From Portulaca oleracea (lineage: Eukaryota; Streptophyta; Magnoliopsida; Caryophyllales; Portulacaceae): a stretch of 64,000 nucleotides of DNA. The position numbers and the translations under genes were made by a program. The stretch spans positions 3,131,582 to 3,195,581 of the forward strand of contig CM055872.1 in assembly GCA_029582165.1 (NCBI GenBank), in the 5' to 3' direction. Each line of letters opens with the position of its first letter. Position 1 is the first letter of the stretch. Below the pieces are notes generated by a model, which worked only from the letters and a program-made list of their open reading frames with translations, was not told the origin of the DNA and did not search any database. Shown here piece by piece: positions 23,122 through 33,603 of this stretch.

Positions 23122-26100
23122 ATGGCACCAGCAGCTGCGAGTAATTGGTTGTCTTTCTCTCTGTCGCCAATGGAGATGTTAGCCAGCGGTACGCATCATC
23201 ACCATGATCAGACTCCACAGATTAGTCTTCCTTCGACGATCCCTGGTTCTCAACATTACAACACCTTCTTCGACACCTTCTATTCTAATGGTATGTATCT
23301 GTGTTTTGTTGCTTGTTTTTTTTTTTTCTTTTTTCTGGGTTTGTGACACCCAGTTTTGGCTTGATTTGATTCGCACCATTGCAGCACCTTCTATTCTAAT
23401 GGTGTGTATGTGGGTTTTGTTGCTTGTGCTCTGTTTTTTCGGGGTTTTCTTTTTCTGGGTTTGTGTGACCGAGTTTTGGCTTGATTTGATTTGCACCATT
23501 GCAGCACCTTCCATTCTAATGGTGTGTATGTGGGTTTTGTTGCTTCTGCTCTGTTTTTTTCGGGTTTTTTCTTTTCTGGGTTTGTGTGACCGAGTTTTGG
23601 CTTGATTTGATTTGCACCATTGCTGCACCTTCCATTCTAATGGTGTGTATGTGGGTTTTTCTGTTTGTTTAGAGTATTTTCTGGGTTTGTATTACGGAGT
23701 TTTGGTTTGATTTGAATCATTTGATTAATCAATCTTCCTACCACTATTCCAATGGTATTTGGGATTTGTTGTTTGCGCTCTGTTTTTTAGTGATTTTCTG
23801 GGATTGTGTTACCGAGTTTTGATTTGATTTGCGGAGTTGATTGACTCGGTTTGGTGTTGTTTTCCTTTTCCCCCCCTCAGATTGGGCTAACCCGAAAACC
23901 CAAGGAATGTACATGGACACCCCAACAACAGTGCCGAAGTTGGAGGACTTTCTCGGCGGCGACTCGGCGGAGACTGCGGCGGCGACTCAGGACGAATCGT
24001 CTTCCCAGCTGACTCACCTCTACGACCCGCATCACTCCGCCACCAACTACTTCTCCGACCACCACCACCAGCACCATCAGTCGGTGGCGGCGAACGGGTA
24101 CCATTCCTCGCCGGTGGCGGCGGCGAACTCGGGCTCGGAGGTGGACGACTCGGGGCCGACTCAGCTGAGTTGCGGCGGGTCTCATCACGAGTTTGCCGGG
24201 CAGTCGATCGAGTCGGAGCTGGTGGCAGGGTTTACCACCGCCGCCGCCGCGGCTTCCGCCGTCAACGGCGGGAACCTGTCGCTTGGGGTGGTGGCGTCCC
24301 GGAGCTCCGAGAAGGCGTTGGTTACGGTGGCTGTCGAGGCGGATAGTAATGCGAAGAAGATTTCGGACACTTTCGGACAGAGAACCTCCATTTACAGAGG
24401 GGTTACCAGGTTTGTATTCTTAGTAAAATTCATACTTATTTATTTTTTTAATCATTGTTTCATACTATAAATAATGATCTAATTAGTTAGTTTATGGCTT
24501 TTGCCAATAAAATTTTGGTTACTAACAATTAAATTTACTCCCCATTTCCATATATTTCATATTTGTCACTTGTTCTATTTGAATGAACATTTTTCAAATA
24601 TTTTTGGAAAGTTTAAATTTTATGAAAATATGTTTTGCTAAAGATTTGTATGTTTTTACTTTTATGAAAATGACATTTCAGTATAAACTCTTTTTTTTGT
24701 TTGTTTTTGAAATGTTTTCTTTATAAAGTTGATTTTGGGCATGTCTCATACTCCATATTAGTGCGACTGTATTACAATGATTATTAGGCCCTATTCTATA
24801 AGTATAGTGGTAAGTTATATTTATCCTTATCTAGGATTATCTGATCTTAATCAATTTTCTAAAAAATATTCAAATCAAAATTAAAATTTTATCTTTATCT
24901 TATTACCAAACCGTGTTTGATTTAGAATGGTGGTGAAAATGCAGGCATAGATGGACAGGAAGATACGAAGCACATCTATGGGATAACAGCTGTAGAAGAG
25001 AAGGACAAGCAAGAAAAGGGCGTCAAGGTAAATAAAGTTTTGATCTTTACTTTTAGCCCTAATTATTACTCCTAATACTTTTACTTTTTACTAATATCCT
25101 AGTGATTAAATTTGACTAAAAGTTGATGAATGACTGAAAAGAAAGATGCATGCAGAGTTTTTGGATTTAATTGTGCAGAGAGTAGTAGGGCACTGGAGCA
25201 TCATATCTAAATCAATCAAAAAAATCCCATAAATAAAAATAAAAAAAATCTTTGAAAATTTGATTTTGTAAATTGATTTTGATGGGGGTTGAGTCAGTAT
25301 GGTCGTATTTTTGGCACCCAAAATCTGGGTCTGGCCTCTCTTTCATTTCACTTGTCATTGCTGTCAGAATTGTGCCGCCATTTCTTATTTCTTTTTCATG
25401 ATAATAAATTTCATTATCAGATCTTGCATGAGCTTATCATCTTGTACAAATTTGACTTTAGTATGTGGCAGGATTTGGGGGAACAAGTTTATTAACACAG
25501 AATAAAATCCATAGAATCCCTCCAAAAAAAAGAGTCCATAGAATAAGTCATGTAAAAGTTTCTTAAAGATAAAAATTCATAAAAATTAGTGTGTTTTATG
25601 TAGGACAATTTTATAGAAATTCAACTTCTATATGAGATGGTATTTTTTTTTTGAAGATTAAAGTACCCTTTGTAATAGGGAAATTGGAAAAAAAAACAAT
25701 TCAAATTTTGGGGTACTTGTAAAAAGTAATCCGATTTTATAACTTTGGTATGAATGAGTTAAACTTTAACCCTATTATTTTTAGCATTTTCCATGTAGTT
25801 AAACTTGTCCGAAAAGTAATGTGGTGGTCGCGATATTATACGTTGAATTTTTTGCACCCAGTACGTCACTTTTTGGGCAATTTTAACAAGGTGATGAATG
25901 CTGAAAATAATAATGGGTAATGTTATTCATCCATAACATAGTTTCAAATTTGAATTATTTTTTTTCCCGGTATTCCCAAAGTTTTGATTATTTTTTTTCC
26001 AATTTTCCTTTATAATTGTGCAAATTAAAGTGAAAGTGCAAAAGTGTGAACACCTTCATTGTTCTCACATTCCCATTATAAACACGAGACATTCCCATTC

Positions 26101-27999
26101 AAAAAAATTACCTCATTCATGCAAAAATACAAGGGAGTCATGCAAACTAAAGCAAAAAGAACGACGTACGAATACCATCTTGAATGAATGTTTAAATTTA
26201 CGTATTTTAAAGTTAAGGGCTGGAAACATGAAAAATCTATGGTGGGTATAAGTAGTTTTCTGGGTCTTTCTTAGGGCAAAGTCTGAACACATGCTGCAAA
26301 TACTACACAGAGTGTTTGCTTTTGCTTTATTCAATCACTTTTTCCATGGCATGCTCAGCTATAAAGAAGTGCGTGTTTTGTGTGTATTGGATTTGGACAG
26401 TTTGACCAGGCCACCGAATTGGGAAAAAGAGGGCCTAAAAAACAACAAATATTAATCATATTAATATTTTTGATAATATTATATTATATGATAATACACA
26501 ATAGGCCGCAAATTAGGCCGTAACTTTTCTGCAACATTTGAAAGAGGTTTTGGCATTTTCCCCCTCGAGAGTTTAGACATTGTAGCTGTAATTAAGGGAC
26601 GTGCATGGTAGTGATGAGATGGATATTAGGGTTAGTGGGTTTGTCAGTGTTCTCTTTTTCCCTAATCCCTGGGTACTTGGTCTCTTGTGCAACAACGTGA
26701 TGTCTCATCTATTAACTTTGATACAACGCCAATGTCGAGTTGTTTTCGAATGAAGCACATTTATTTTTTGAATAAAAATGTGGAGTTAGATTAGATACGA
26801 TACCCATGTCAGAATCGTGACACTTCATATTACATTGGTCTTAACTTTGGATTGCAGTGTACTTGGGTGGTTATGACAAAGAAGACAAGGCAGCCAGAGC
26901 CTACGACTTGGCTGCTCTCAAGTATTGGGGTCCGACTGCCACCACCAATTTCCCCGTAAGTTACTCCTCTCTTTTCACTTTCTATATTGATCTTTGGCTG
27001 ATTTCGATAAAAGAAAGAAATGCGATTGTAAGTTAGAATATTCTGAGATGACCATACCATTATGGTTGCGTTATGATCGCTCTATAATTGTCGTCTGCTT
27101 CGTGTTCATTCAGATATCGAATTACACCAAAGAGTTGGAGGAGATGAAAAATGTGACCAAGCAGGAGTTCATTGCATCCCTAAGGAGGTTCGTGCTGTCT
27201 CTATATGCTATTTATTTGATGTTTGATTAGCATGTACGGTTGTGTTTTGTATAGTAGGGTTTGGTTCTGATTGATGTTTACATTTCAGGAAGAGCAGTGG
27301 CTTCTCAAGAGGGGCATCGATATACCGAGGTGTCACAAGGCATCATCAGCAAGGTCGTTGGCAAGCAAGAATCGGCCGCGTTGCTGGCAACAAAGATTTG
27401 TATCTCGGAACATTCGGTACGTTCAACATCCGAGCTTACATTGTTGATTTGCTGTTAAATGAGCATGCGTTTTGACATTCGAACTTTAACTGACATGTCC
27501 TCAATGTGTGCATGCAGCAACTGAAGAGGAAGCAGCGGAGGCATACGACATAGCAGCGATCAAGTTCAGGGGCGTGAACGCAGTCACCAACTTTGAGATG
27601 AGCCGGTACAACGTGGAGGCCATCCTCAACAGCAACCTGCCCGTTGGCGGGGCCGCCAAGCGCCTCAAACTGGCAGCCGCCGAGCCAACCAACCAGGCCG
27701 GCTCGGCCCTCAGCCTCGACATGGCTCCGGACCATCAACAGTCGCTTTCACAGTCTAGCACTGCCGGGACCATCAACTTTGCTGCCCCGGTGTCATCGTG
27801 CAACGTTAGCTTCCCGTTTGACTCGGCCACTGCTGCCATTTTCCATCAGAACCTGTTGCATAATCTCGGGGCCCACAGTAATGCTGCCGGTGCTGGCAAT
27901 GGTGGGGTCCAGCTGGCAGCTGCTCCGGAGGCTTTTCCGATGTCCCTGATGCCACAGGCGTCCTCGGAGTTCTACATATGGCCCCACCAGTCGTACTAA
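23122..27999 (+). CDS. AIL6: AINTEGUMENTA-like AP2 transcription factor, AIL6/PLT3 type
   Basis: Nuclear DNA-binding regulator of meristem and organ growth. Exons: 23122-23290, 23881-24409, 24945-25027, 26858-26955, 27114-27187, 27289-27416, 27518-27999; they join in frame to 520 aa. The N-terminus reads [13 protein letters not shown], then [17 protein letters not shown] and [21 protein letters not shown]2 domain 1 spans about residues 226-292 ([39 protein letters not shown]). The linker with [20 protein letters not shown] follows, then AP2 domain 2 about 328-386 ([20 protein letters not shown]). The C-terminus ends WPHQSY. N-terminal [19 protein letters not shown] and the WP-QSY end match Arabidopsis AIL6/PLT3 from memory; AIL7 is the alternative. 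Start chosen at 23122 (AAAATGGC context). His- and Ala-rich runs lie in exon 2. Intron 1 carries a splice-site-bearing tandem array. Confidence 0.93.
23271..23870 (+). repeat. Tandem array in AIL6 intron 1 repeating the exon 1 end and donor site
   Basis: Five imperfect units. The landmark TCTAATG (or TCCAATG) ends at 23290, 23401, 23521, 23642 and 23754, so periods are 111, 120, 121 and 112 bp. Each unit starts with the last about 17 nt of exon 1 (CACCTTCTATTCTAATG) and its GT donor, then TTTTGTTGCTTG, TTTTCTGGGTTTGTG, CGAGTTTTGGCTTGATTTGA and GCACCATTGCAG. Unit 1 is the real exon end. Confidence 0.92.
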
Positions 28000-30009
28000 C
28001 AAAACAAGGGGGCAGGGCCCGCCGGAGTAGGTGTAGGTGTAGCTTGGGGAGCTAGTAAGTCGTGATCTGTCTGACCCACCTGACGTCGTCGTCTTGACGC
28101 AGTTGACAATAACAAAGGAAGCAAAGTATGAGGGTTCATTTTGATTTTGGGGGGTTTTGCTAGGAAATTAGAGGCAGGGTTGGTGGCAATTTTTGTGTAA
28201 TGTATAGCTTTACTTCAATAGCAAGATGACCAGTTGGGCTTATATCTATCTTGTGCACTTTGGTGGTTCTGGTTATATGGTCTTGCTTTAGTCTTTTTTG
28301 GCCTGGGATCTATGATCCAACTCAAGGGTTGTCGATATAATTGCAAGGCGTTTAGTAATCAAGCCCAATACATTCATCCTTTCATCTAAATAGCCGCGTT
28401 TAGTAATCAAGCCCAATACATTCATCCTTTCATCTAAATAGCCATCCGCTATCGCTAAACACAAAGCATTGTATACTACTTTAAATAACCTTTATTTACC
28501 AAACCCTTATTGGGTTTTTGATTTGGAGGGATGATCCGATATACAAATAAACCATAAACCATAAAATTTAAATAGTATTATGAGGTATCAATTTGTAAAA
28601 GATGTGGGAACCCAAAAAGGTTGAGGTTGCATGATATTTTTTAATTTAATTTTAATTTTCTTCCCAATTACTTGCCCTTCCCATACGGCCCTAAACATTT
28701 AATTTTCTTTGTACAAATCGCCACCCTAAACGAACCAAGGCCTTTTTGAACGATCTGAATTTTAATGGGCCCCTTCAAATTTTACGGTCCAATTCAACAA
28801 TAAATAAGCAGGCCTTCAATTCACACATCCCCGCCATTTTCATCAGCATTCACCGACTCCATCTCTCTCTCTCTCTCTGCTATGGTGATTCAGCAATGGA
28901 GATTCAGATGCGTGCTGCTATGATTAGGCGAGTTCTTTATGCTAATTTCACTATTTTTCTTCCATGTCTGACTATTGCTTGGTTTTCTTATGTTAATGTC
29001 CTCGGTTTTGATGTTTTTTGGAATTCGGATGATTCGTGCTTGGCTTGCTCCTGAGAATGAGAATTTCTGGATTTTTTCTGCTCAGTTTCTTGTTCAAATG
29101 TCTGTATTTCAACACGAATGAATGGAGAACACCGTGGAGATTCAGATTATGTTAAATTGTTAGTGCGATTGGTTTTGATAATCTTTCTGGAGTTCGGATA
29201 TTTCATGGTTGGCTTGCTTCTGAGAATAGTGTGATCACTGCTTGGTTTTCATGAGTTTGTGTTCTGTTGGAGAAATTCTTAGCGCAGAGAGCTTATTTTT
29301 GTGTAATGTATGATTATTTTGTGGATTGAACCTTTTGAATTGTGCTTCTGATGTCGTAATAATAGGCTTTAGGTTTTCATATGTTCAATCTTCTGAACTA
29401 TGCTTCAGACATGATAATAATAAGCTTTTAGTTTATGTCTGAAGTCTTTGAAAGTTCATTTGGGAGTTGCATTTAGTTTCTGTGCAAAGATTTCGTAATC
29501 ACTCAAAATTTCCAGTGTGGTCATAATTGATAACTATAGAATTTTCCTTTGGTCGTCAATATTGACAACGTGAATATGGGCACAGAATGGAGATTTCTTT
29601 CTACAAAACCCCAAAATCTGATAACCGTGCAAATATATGCTTGAATTTTGATGGTATCGATTTTCTTATTTCTTCCGTTCTCTCTTTAGAGAGATATCTG
29701 CGTGTCTTGAGAGAATTACAACTTCGGTTTTTGCTACGTGATGGCTGCAAGAAAACTTCAGTCAAGTCTTCCAGTCAATGAAAAGCTTTCATTGTCCAGC
29801 CACCATGGATGCCATAAGATAGGATCTGAGAAGTGAAACATTGTCAGTATAGGTTTGCAAACACCGATATTGTCCAAATAGAGATTCACCTGAGAGCTTG
29901 CCTTTTGAAAATTAAGGAGCTTGACTCCCTAGGTGCGAAGCAAATTATGAGCTGGAAAATTGGCTTCATACCAAAAAAGAAGGGAAGAAAAGGAGGGAAA
30001 ATTTCTCGG
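28000..30009. other. AIL6 3' UTR, spacer, and unrecognised transcribed-looking DNA
   Basis: 28000-28260 is the probable AIL6 3' UTR. From 28740 to 29460 a plus-strand stretch has a CT-rich leader-like tract (28862-28878) followed by ATG-rich sequence and internal duplications: GGAATTCGGATGATTCGTGC with GGCTTGCTCCTGAGAAT at about 29020-29053 recurs in altered form at about 29190-29226. No recognisable protein comes from it (best ORF 28746-29054). 29700-30009 is probably the 3' UTR of the kinase on the other strand. Confidence 0.45.
28348..28443. repeat. Perfect 48-bp tandem duplication
   Basis: GCGTTTAGTAATCAAGCC...AAATAGCC occurs at 28348-28395 and again, without a mismatch, at 28396-28443. 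A perfect copy suggests a recent event. Confidence 0.95.
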
Positions 30010-32400
30010 TCATTCCATCACAAGCTCCATATGGCGATTGAGATCCCGAAAGTAGCTTGAGTTAGTGTAATCTTGGTGGTCCAACACTAATGACTTTGGG
30101 GATATGGAAATTTGGTGCGACGGCTCAACTGGTCCACCCTCTCCTCTTAATACTTCCACAACCTTAATAAATTAGACAAGGCTCTTAGTACACAATACAT
30201 GTAAAGATGGACAGATTTTTAGTAGAGGCCACAAAAGCTCTGAAAGTTGTGAAGAGAACAAATAGAAAAGGCCACACCTTATTCATGTAGGGACGTTTGA
30301 TGGGCGAATGGCGAGTGCACATGGAAGCGGCTACCATCACACACCTCATTTCCACAGGGTCATAGTTGTCCCCAAGGCGTGGATCTACCAATTGCTTCAT
30401 GTTGTTTTTTTCTAGGAAGGGTTTTGCCTGCAAGAAAGTATATCAAATCACAGAATGTCTATCTGGGAAAAGGAGTTCCGAGATTTGATATTGGCCTGTT
30501 TAGGATCCAAGCTCACTCTAGATACAGGCCGTTTGGGCAAAGGTATCTACTAAAACTAGATGGAATGCTTCTAATTACATACCCACATCACGAGGCCCTC
30601 ACTTGAATCAACTCCAACAGCACGATGTCCTGTTATGATCTCAAGCAATAACACGCCAAATGCAAATACATCTGTCTTCTCATCTGCAATCCCATGCAAG
30701 AAATACTCGGGAGCTAGATAGCTGAAAATGTGGTGCAAGAGATTAGATTAAGACCAAAAATCTTTTTGAGTAGAGTCAAATCAGTTAGATACTGAAATAT
30801 GATGATGTTTGGATTAGAGAGGGATTTCTTTTACCCCAATGTGCCCTCAATAGGATATACGACATGATGAAGCCACTTATCTGGGAGCCATTTTGCAAGC
30901 CCGTAATCAGATATCTGCGTCGTCATTCACAGCCAAATTCACGAATGAAAGTCCATTCAGGCACGCGGTGCAGCTAAAAACAAGATAATGGTGTGCATAA
31001 TAAAGAGACAGAGTAGATCACCAATGGTTCATAATTTTCAGTAAGTAGTATGTTCGAAGATTTAATGTCACGGTGAATGATTCGTCTCTTGCAGGTATGG
31101 TGGAGATAATGCAATCCTTCTGCTACTCCTAGAGCCACCTTGAATCTTATTGACCATACTAAACTTTCTGATGATCCTGCATATCTTTTGGGACAGTATA
31201 AGTGAATTTACTGATTTACCCTGTCCATGCAGAGGGCTGTACAAAAGTGATAAACAGGCTAGAGTGCATTGCAGAGAAGAATGAAGCTGTATGCACCTTG
31301 AAGACACGACTCGACACTTCCGTTTGGGCAAAATTGGAAAATCAGGTATAGACCGCGTTCGATTCCATATCCAAAAAGCTTTGCATTATTCTGGTGGTCT
31401 ACATGGGCAATTATCCCAAGTTCTGATAAGAAGTCTTTTGTCTGCTCTTCTTTCTTGTCGCCCTTTTTCGTTAGCTTCTTCACAGCTACACAAGTGCCAT
31501 CAGGTAGATACCCTTTGTACACATCTGCATTCCCCCCTCGCCCCACCAGCATATCTGCCATTGTTTTACAAGCATTTCAGGTGACATAGTAACCTATTTT
31601 AGCATGAGTATACGACTCTTGGTTGGATGTAAGTAATGGCAACGTAACGTAATCAGCCTTTACGGTTGATTTTCCAATTGCACTACTCATTCAACCAAAG
31701 AAGGTTATTGAATCACAAGAAGAGATTTGCTTGTTTGCAAAGGTTTATTAGTTTTCCTAGTTTAATGGGTAAGTGTCATGTGTCGATCTATAGACAACAA
31801 CAACATGAACTATAATATCACACTAGAAATTTAACTTCAAGAGAGGCTTCGGTCTTCTGACCTGGACTAAAATCATTTGTGGCAGCAGCGAGCTCTGAAT
31901 ACGCAAAGTTCTTCCATCGTTTCCTAATGAGGCTGCTGTCAATGTCGTCTTCTGTACTCCACATACGAGCCAATTTGTTGCGGATGCTCTTAGCAGAGAG
32001 GTCGCAGCTTGTGATCATCGACATGGTGGTGCTGGACAGCTTCCGAACACTGGATTTCCGCTTCATGCTGCCAATAAACACCTTCACCGGAGGTCCATAA
32101 GTCATTGGATTCAGTGCTGATGCCATTCCTGCAAGTCCTGCTGCTTTCTCAGGGTTCTCTTTCTCGGTGGTTTCTGAATCGGAGGAAGAATCAGAAACAT
32201 TGACATCTTGCAATCCCGATGGCGATAGCTCCTGGCTTCTGGTATTCTGCTTCTTGAGTGAGTTTTTCAATTTTCTCGGCGGGCTAGGATTTTCTGCGTA
32301 AAAATATTACATGATCATCATTATTCTTTTCGATTAGTCATCTTGCTCATTTGGACCGTATACACGTAATTCACGAGGGATCCTTACCGTCAATGGCCAT
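30010..32400 (-). CDS. Receptor-like cytoplasmic kinase, RLCK-VI (RBK-like)
   Basis: Soluble Ser/Thr kinase related to ROP-GTPase-binding kinases. Exons (minus): 32400-32388, 32293-31862, 31554-31297, 31176-31022, 30914-30835, 30721-30583, 30427-30278, 30162-30010; joined length 1380 nt, 459 aa. The first coding exon is only 13 nt (MAID plus one base). Residues 1-148 form a Ser/Lys/Arg-rich tail without signal peptide or membrane helix ([17 protein letters not shown]). Kinase motifs: glycine loop GRGGNADV (153-160), VAVKK with Lys174, catalytic HRDIKSSN (Asp271), DYG at 289-291 where most kinases have DFG, APE at 316-318, then [16 protein letters not shown]. There are no stops or frameshifts. 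RBK1/RBK2 are the nearest named relatives that I recall, but other RLCK-VI members fit equally. Substrate unknown. Confidence 0.9.
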
Positions 32401-33345
32401 TAGGGACTTCGTGGGGGTTCCTCGAAATCCTAAGAGCTCTCTTGTGATTGCGTTACAATCCAAAAGAGCTCTTAGGATCAGAGGGCCTCGAAGTTTCACA
32501 GCATAGGCTTCCGGTGTTGGTTTTCCTTATTGGCTAGGCTTTCTGTGCTTTTTTTTTTTTTTGGGGGGGGGGGGGGGTGAGAAGAAGAGGAAGAAGAAGG
32601 AAAAGAAGAAGAAGATAAAGAAAGGAGGAGAGAAAAGAAGAAGGAAAATGGAAAATTATGCTTGATGGAAGGATATATCCTGTGAGGTTGGTTAGTCTAG
32701 GGAAGAACAGAGGAGGAGAGGGAAAATAGTGGAGCCAAGGATCATTTTGGAATAGCTTTTGCTATATTTGTGCCTTGTTTCTCTGACATGGAACCTCAAC
32801 CCTTTTATTTATTTATTTAACTAAATTGCAATTTCTCATAGTATTTTTTTTTTGGTCTGTCGGAATCAACCTCTTCATGCAGTCCCATGCATGGGGAGAA
32901 GGCTGCCTACATTTGAACCACTTCAGAACCCGCATTAGCGGGACTATAATGAGGTTTGTTTTTGTTGTAATTCCTCAAAAGATGAATAAGATTGAAAATT
33001 AGCATACTTCATTTACATTACAATTGTTTTTTTTCTAACATAATTATTCATTTTTTGATAGGTACAATTTTGGATATCATGCTAGTGCTGGTTTATAACT
33101 TATAAGAGGAGGTAATTTAAATTTATTCATCTTCAACAGCTCCAATCCCAAATATGAGCTTTATATTGTTGAAATGATAGCACGAGTTACTAACTCATTG
33201 GAATCAAACATTGCTTGCTGCTTGCTGGTATGCAGAAGGCAGAAGATTTCCAGGATCCTATGGGTTGGAGTCATTTGTCTGATCAGTATTCAGGTGAGTG
33301 AAATTTTCTTTCTCTTCAAAGTAATAATGTTTTATATTTACTATC
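32401..33345. other. Kinase 5' UTR/promoter region and spacer
   Basis: On the minus strand the area upstream of the kinase ATG is CT-rich (plus-strand GAAGAAGAGG-type tract at 32580-32660), normal for a plant leader. Beyond 32800 it is AT-rich with no recognised feature. Confidence 0.5.
32549..32577. repeat. T14-G15 homopolymer junction upstream of the kinase
   Basis: Fourteen T followed directly by fifteen G. It sits about 150 bp upstream of the kinase start codon, in its leader or promoter. Such a pair of runs is error-prone in sequencing, so lengths may be wrong. Confidence 0.9.
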
Positions 33346-33564
33346 TACCCTGCATATTATTTGTTGTTTTAGAAATTGTGATAGTCGAATTTCAAAATTT
33401 TTAATCATTAATTTCTCAACATATATAATGTTTTGTTATATAAGATTGGTATCACTAAGTATAATATTACCATTGTTAATAAAACATTATTACGATAAAT
33501 TATTGGTCAAAGAGTGACATTGAAAACTGTGAAAGTCGACCAAGTGACAAATAACACAGGAGTG
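33346..33564. mobile_element. Stowaway MITE, diverged, just 3' of the intact UGT91 gene
   Basis: Inner words AGTCGAATTTCAAAATTTTT, ATTTCTCAACATATATAATG and GTGAAAGTCGAC match those of the copies at 17101 and 47947. The ends have drifted (ACCCTGCATATTATTTGTTG and ACAAATAACACAGGAGTG). Confidence 0.65.
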
Positions 33565-33603
33565 TATTATTCATTGATCATAGTCAAGGATATTGTTCAG
33601 AAA

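Noticed and set aside
23179..23628. Long ORFs on both strands with repeated peptide units
   Set aside because: They are read-through of the tandem array in AIL6 intron 1 and have no homology.
24185..24423. Overlapping ORFs in other frames of AIL6 exon 2
   Set aside because: High GC content removes stops in all frames; only the frame joining the AP2 domains is real.
28746..29054. 102-codon ORF with a hydrophobic stretch after a CT-rich leader
   Set aside because: No recognisable family; the true ATG would be uncertain and internal duplications suggest non-coding DNA.
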